Below are positions 14,974-16,131 of a stretch of DNA of 16,131 nt, one piece after another. Numbering within the stretch: the stretch's first letter is position 1; the number at the start of each line of letters is the position of its first letter. Where the stretch lies: NCBI GenBank assembly GCA_947476405.1, contig CANJQG010000041.1, positions 1-16,131 on the forward strand. Reading direction: 5' to 3'. This stretch comes from Thiotrichales bacterium. GTDB taxonomy: Bacteria > Pseudomonadota > Gammaproteobacteria > Francisellales > CACEW01. The position numbers were made by a program, and so were the translations under genes. Under the pieces are notes generated by a model, which was not told the origin of the DNA, made no database searches, and saw only the letters and a list, made by a program, of their open reading frames with translations.

Positions 14974-15981
14974 CTATTCTTCCAGCAACTTTTTGAATTC
15001 TTCTTTGCTTGGCAAAACCATTTGATACTGACTTGCAAAGATTTGTTTATTTTCTTCGGGCAGGGTCAGTTCAATCAGGGCATTGCTTTTATTGCGGCAG
15101 AGGATGATGCCAATGGTCTTATTTTCTTCTTCTGTTTTTTCAAAGCGATCGTGATAATTGACGTACATCAGCATTTGCCCGATGTCTTGATGTTTTAGCT
15201 CCCCAATTTTCAAATCTATGAGAACGAACGCCTTGAGAAGGCGATTATAAAAGACAAGGTCAACGTAAAAATGTTTTTCGTCAATGGTAATGCGTTTTTG
15301 ACGAGCTACAAAGGTGTAGCCTTTGCCGAGCTCAAGCAAAAAGTGTTCGAGCTTATCAATCAATCGTTGCTCTAGTTCTGACTCACTAAAATGAGTATGT
15401 TCATCAAAGCCTAGAAACTCCAGGATGTATGGATCTTTGATGGCATCTTCTGGCTTTTCAATAAGCTGTCCTTTCTGGGCCAGAGTGGTTATTTTTTCTT
15501 TATCTTTTGAGAGCAAGAGGCGGTGAAAAAGATTGGAATCAAATTGTCTTTTTAATTCGCGGAGACTCCAATTATTTTGATAGGACTCGATTTCATAAAA
15601 TTGCCGTTCATTCGTATCGCTCAGGCGCATCAGAAAAAGATAATGCGACCAACTTAGCTTGAATTCCGCAGACACTGTCTGCGCTTTTGAGTAAGTCACA
15701 TAAAATTGGCGCATTTGTTCAAGATTGCGTGATGAAAAGCCTTTTCCAAACTCTGGCATCAGACGCTCAGAAAGATGGTGAATGAGGTGCTTGCCGTATT
15801 CGGCGCGTTCTTTTCCTTGCTGTTCTTCGTCAACAATTCTGCGGCCAACTTCATAATAAGTGTGCACCATTGTGATATTGACCGTCTGCAACACACGTGT
15901 CCTAGCCTGATGGAGCAATTCTGTAATGGATTGATAAAAACTCGATTCTATTTGGTTCATTTTTTTAGGGGGTGTAAACAT
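14974..15981 (-). CDS. DUF1016/YhcG-like PD-(D/E)XK nuclease family protein
   Basis: A 335-residue protein of the YhcG/DUF1016 family. The N-terminal DUF1016 domain (about 10-150) shows TYYEVGRRIV, YGKHLIHHLSERL and GFSSRNLEQMRQFY. The C-terminal nuclease-like domain has Glu204 in ELEQRLIDKL, Asp241 in FYVDLVFYNR, the Asp256-Leu-Lys258 core and IGQMLMYVNYHDR, the complete set of a PD-(D/E)XK fold with Asp at the DxK position as is usual in this family. Family members lie in accessory and defence-rich regions, and their role is poorly known. I keep the first ATG, because a GAG lies 9 bases upstream while the in-frame ATG at 15958-15960 has none. It is the first gene of a coupled pair with the SIR2-like gene. 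Confidence 0.9.
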   Translation of the reverse strand: MFTPPKKMNQIESSFYQSITELLHQARTRVLQTVNITMVHTYYEVGRRIVDEEQQGKERAEYGKHLIHHLSERLMPEFGKGFSSRNLEQMRQFYVTYSKAQTVSAEFKLSWSHYLFLMRLSDTNERQFYEIESYQNNWSLRELKRQFDSNLFHRLLLSKDKEKITTLAQKGQLIEKPEDAIKDPYILEFLGFDEHTHFSESELEQRLIDKLEHFLLELGKGYTFVARQKRITIDEKHFYVDLVFYNRLLKAFVLIDLKIGELKHQDIGQMLMYVNYHDRFEKTEEENKTIGIILCRNKSNALIELTLPEENKQIFASQYQMVLPSKEEFKKLLEE

Positions 15982-16011
15982 GCTATAGCTCGGAGCAAAT
16001 GAAAATATGCA

Positions 16012-16036
16012 ATTATAAGTATTTATGTGCTATACT
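16012..16036. promoter_or_regulatory. Divergent -10 elements between the nuclease gene and the right-edge gene
   Basis: The minus strand carries TATAAT (16012-16017) about 31 bases upstream of the nuclease start. The forward strand carries an extended -10, TGCTATACT (16028-16036), facing the right-edge gene. -35 matches are weak for both. Confidence 0.4.
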
Positions 16037-16071
16037 CATTTTTGTTCAAATATTAGAATGGATTGATAAGA

Positions 16072-16131
16072 ATGAAGCATGCAAAAGGCGAAAGATTGAA
16101 TTCTGGTGAAAAGTGGATGGTCGTTCACTTA
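16072..16131 (+). CDS. 5' end of an unidentified gene (partial)
   Basis: A forward frame opens with an ATG at 16072 and stays open to the window edge. It gives 20 residues that begin MKHAKGERLNSGEKW. An extended -10 lies about 36 bases upstream; only a weak GGA precedes the ATG. The basic, hydrophilic start could belong to a DNA-binding or transposase protein, but 20 residues are too few to tell. It diverges from the nuclease gene. Confidence 0.4.
   Translation, partial: MKHAKGERLNSGEKWMVVHL

Overview
The window reads as the chromosome of a gammaproteobacterium. The evidence is UbiG (ubiquinone synthesis), a PilT-type ATPase, gamma-type FtsH, RsmG and ClpB proteins, and a clpB promoter that matches the sigma-32 consensus. 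The AT-leaning housekeeping genes with short gaps and scattered mobile DNA would suit a Legionella/Coxiella-like lineage. That placement is an inference from gene content, not shown directly.

Left edge (1-431): the 3' end of an ISAs1-like transposase gene runs off the window. It is followed by what looks like the right end of the insertion sequence, a short orphan reading frame that ends just before a strong intrinsic terminator, and a textbook heat-shock promoter leading into clpB. An IS therefore appears to have cut off the front of an unidentified gene next to clpB.

Core block (432-13291): clpB (disaggregase) converges with a small acidic protein of unknown function. ribA-ribH (two riboflavin enzymes, start and stop codons overlapping) converge with ftsH (membrane protease), overlapping it by 32 bases. 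ftsH and ubiG diverge from a shared 81-base region. On the minus strand rsmG, cls, ald and a cystathionine beta-synthase-like gene form a tight four-gene run with gaps of 1, 15 and 6 bases. A ferredoxin/flavodoxin-NAD(P) reductase gene diverges from rsmG, and an unaccompanied pilT-like gene follows it.

Accessory block (13608-16131): a complete tRNA-Thr(TGT) with its own promoter marks the switch to a more AT-rich segment. This segment carries a two-gene minus-strand operon: a DUF1016/YhcG-like PD-(D/E)XK nuclease followed 2 bases later by a SIR2-like (or AbiH-like) protein with an unusual helical insertion. The start of a divergent gene is cut by the right edge. This nuclease plus SIR2-like pair beside a tRNA gene is the best candidate for an undescribed, probably phage-defence, system here. 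The proposed function is inference.
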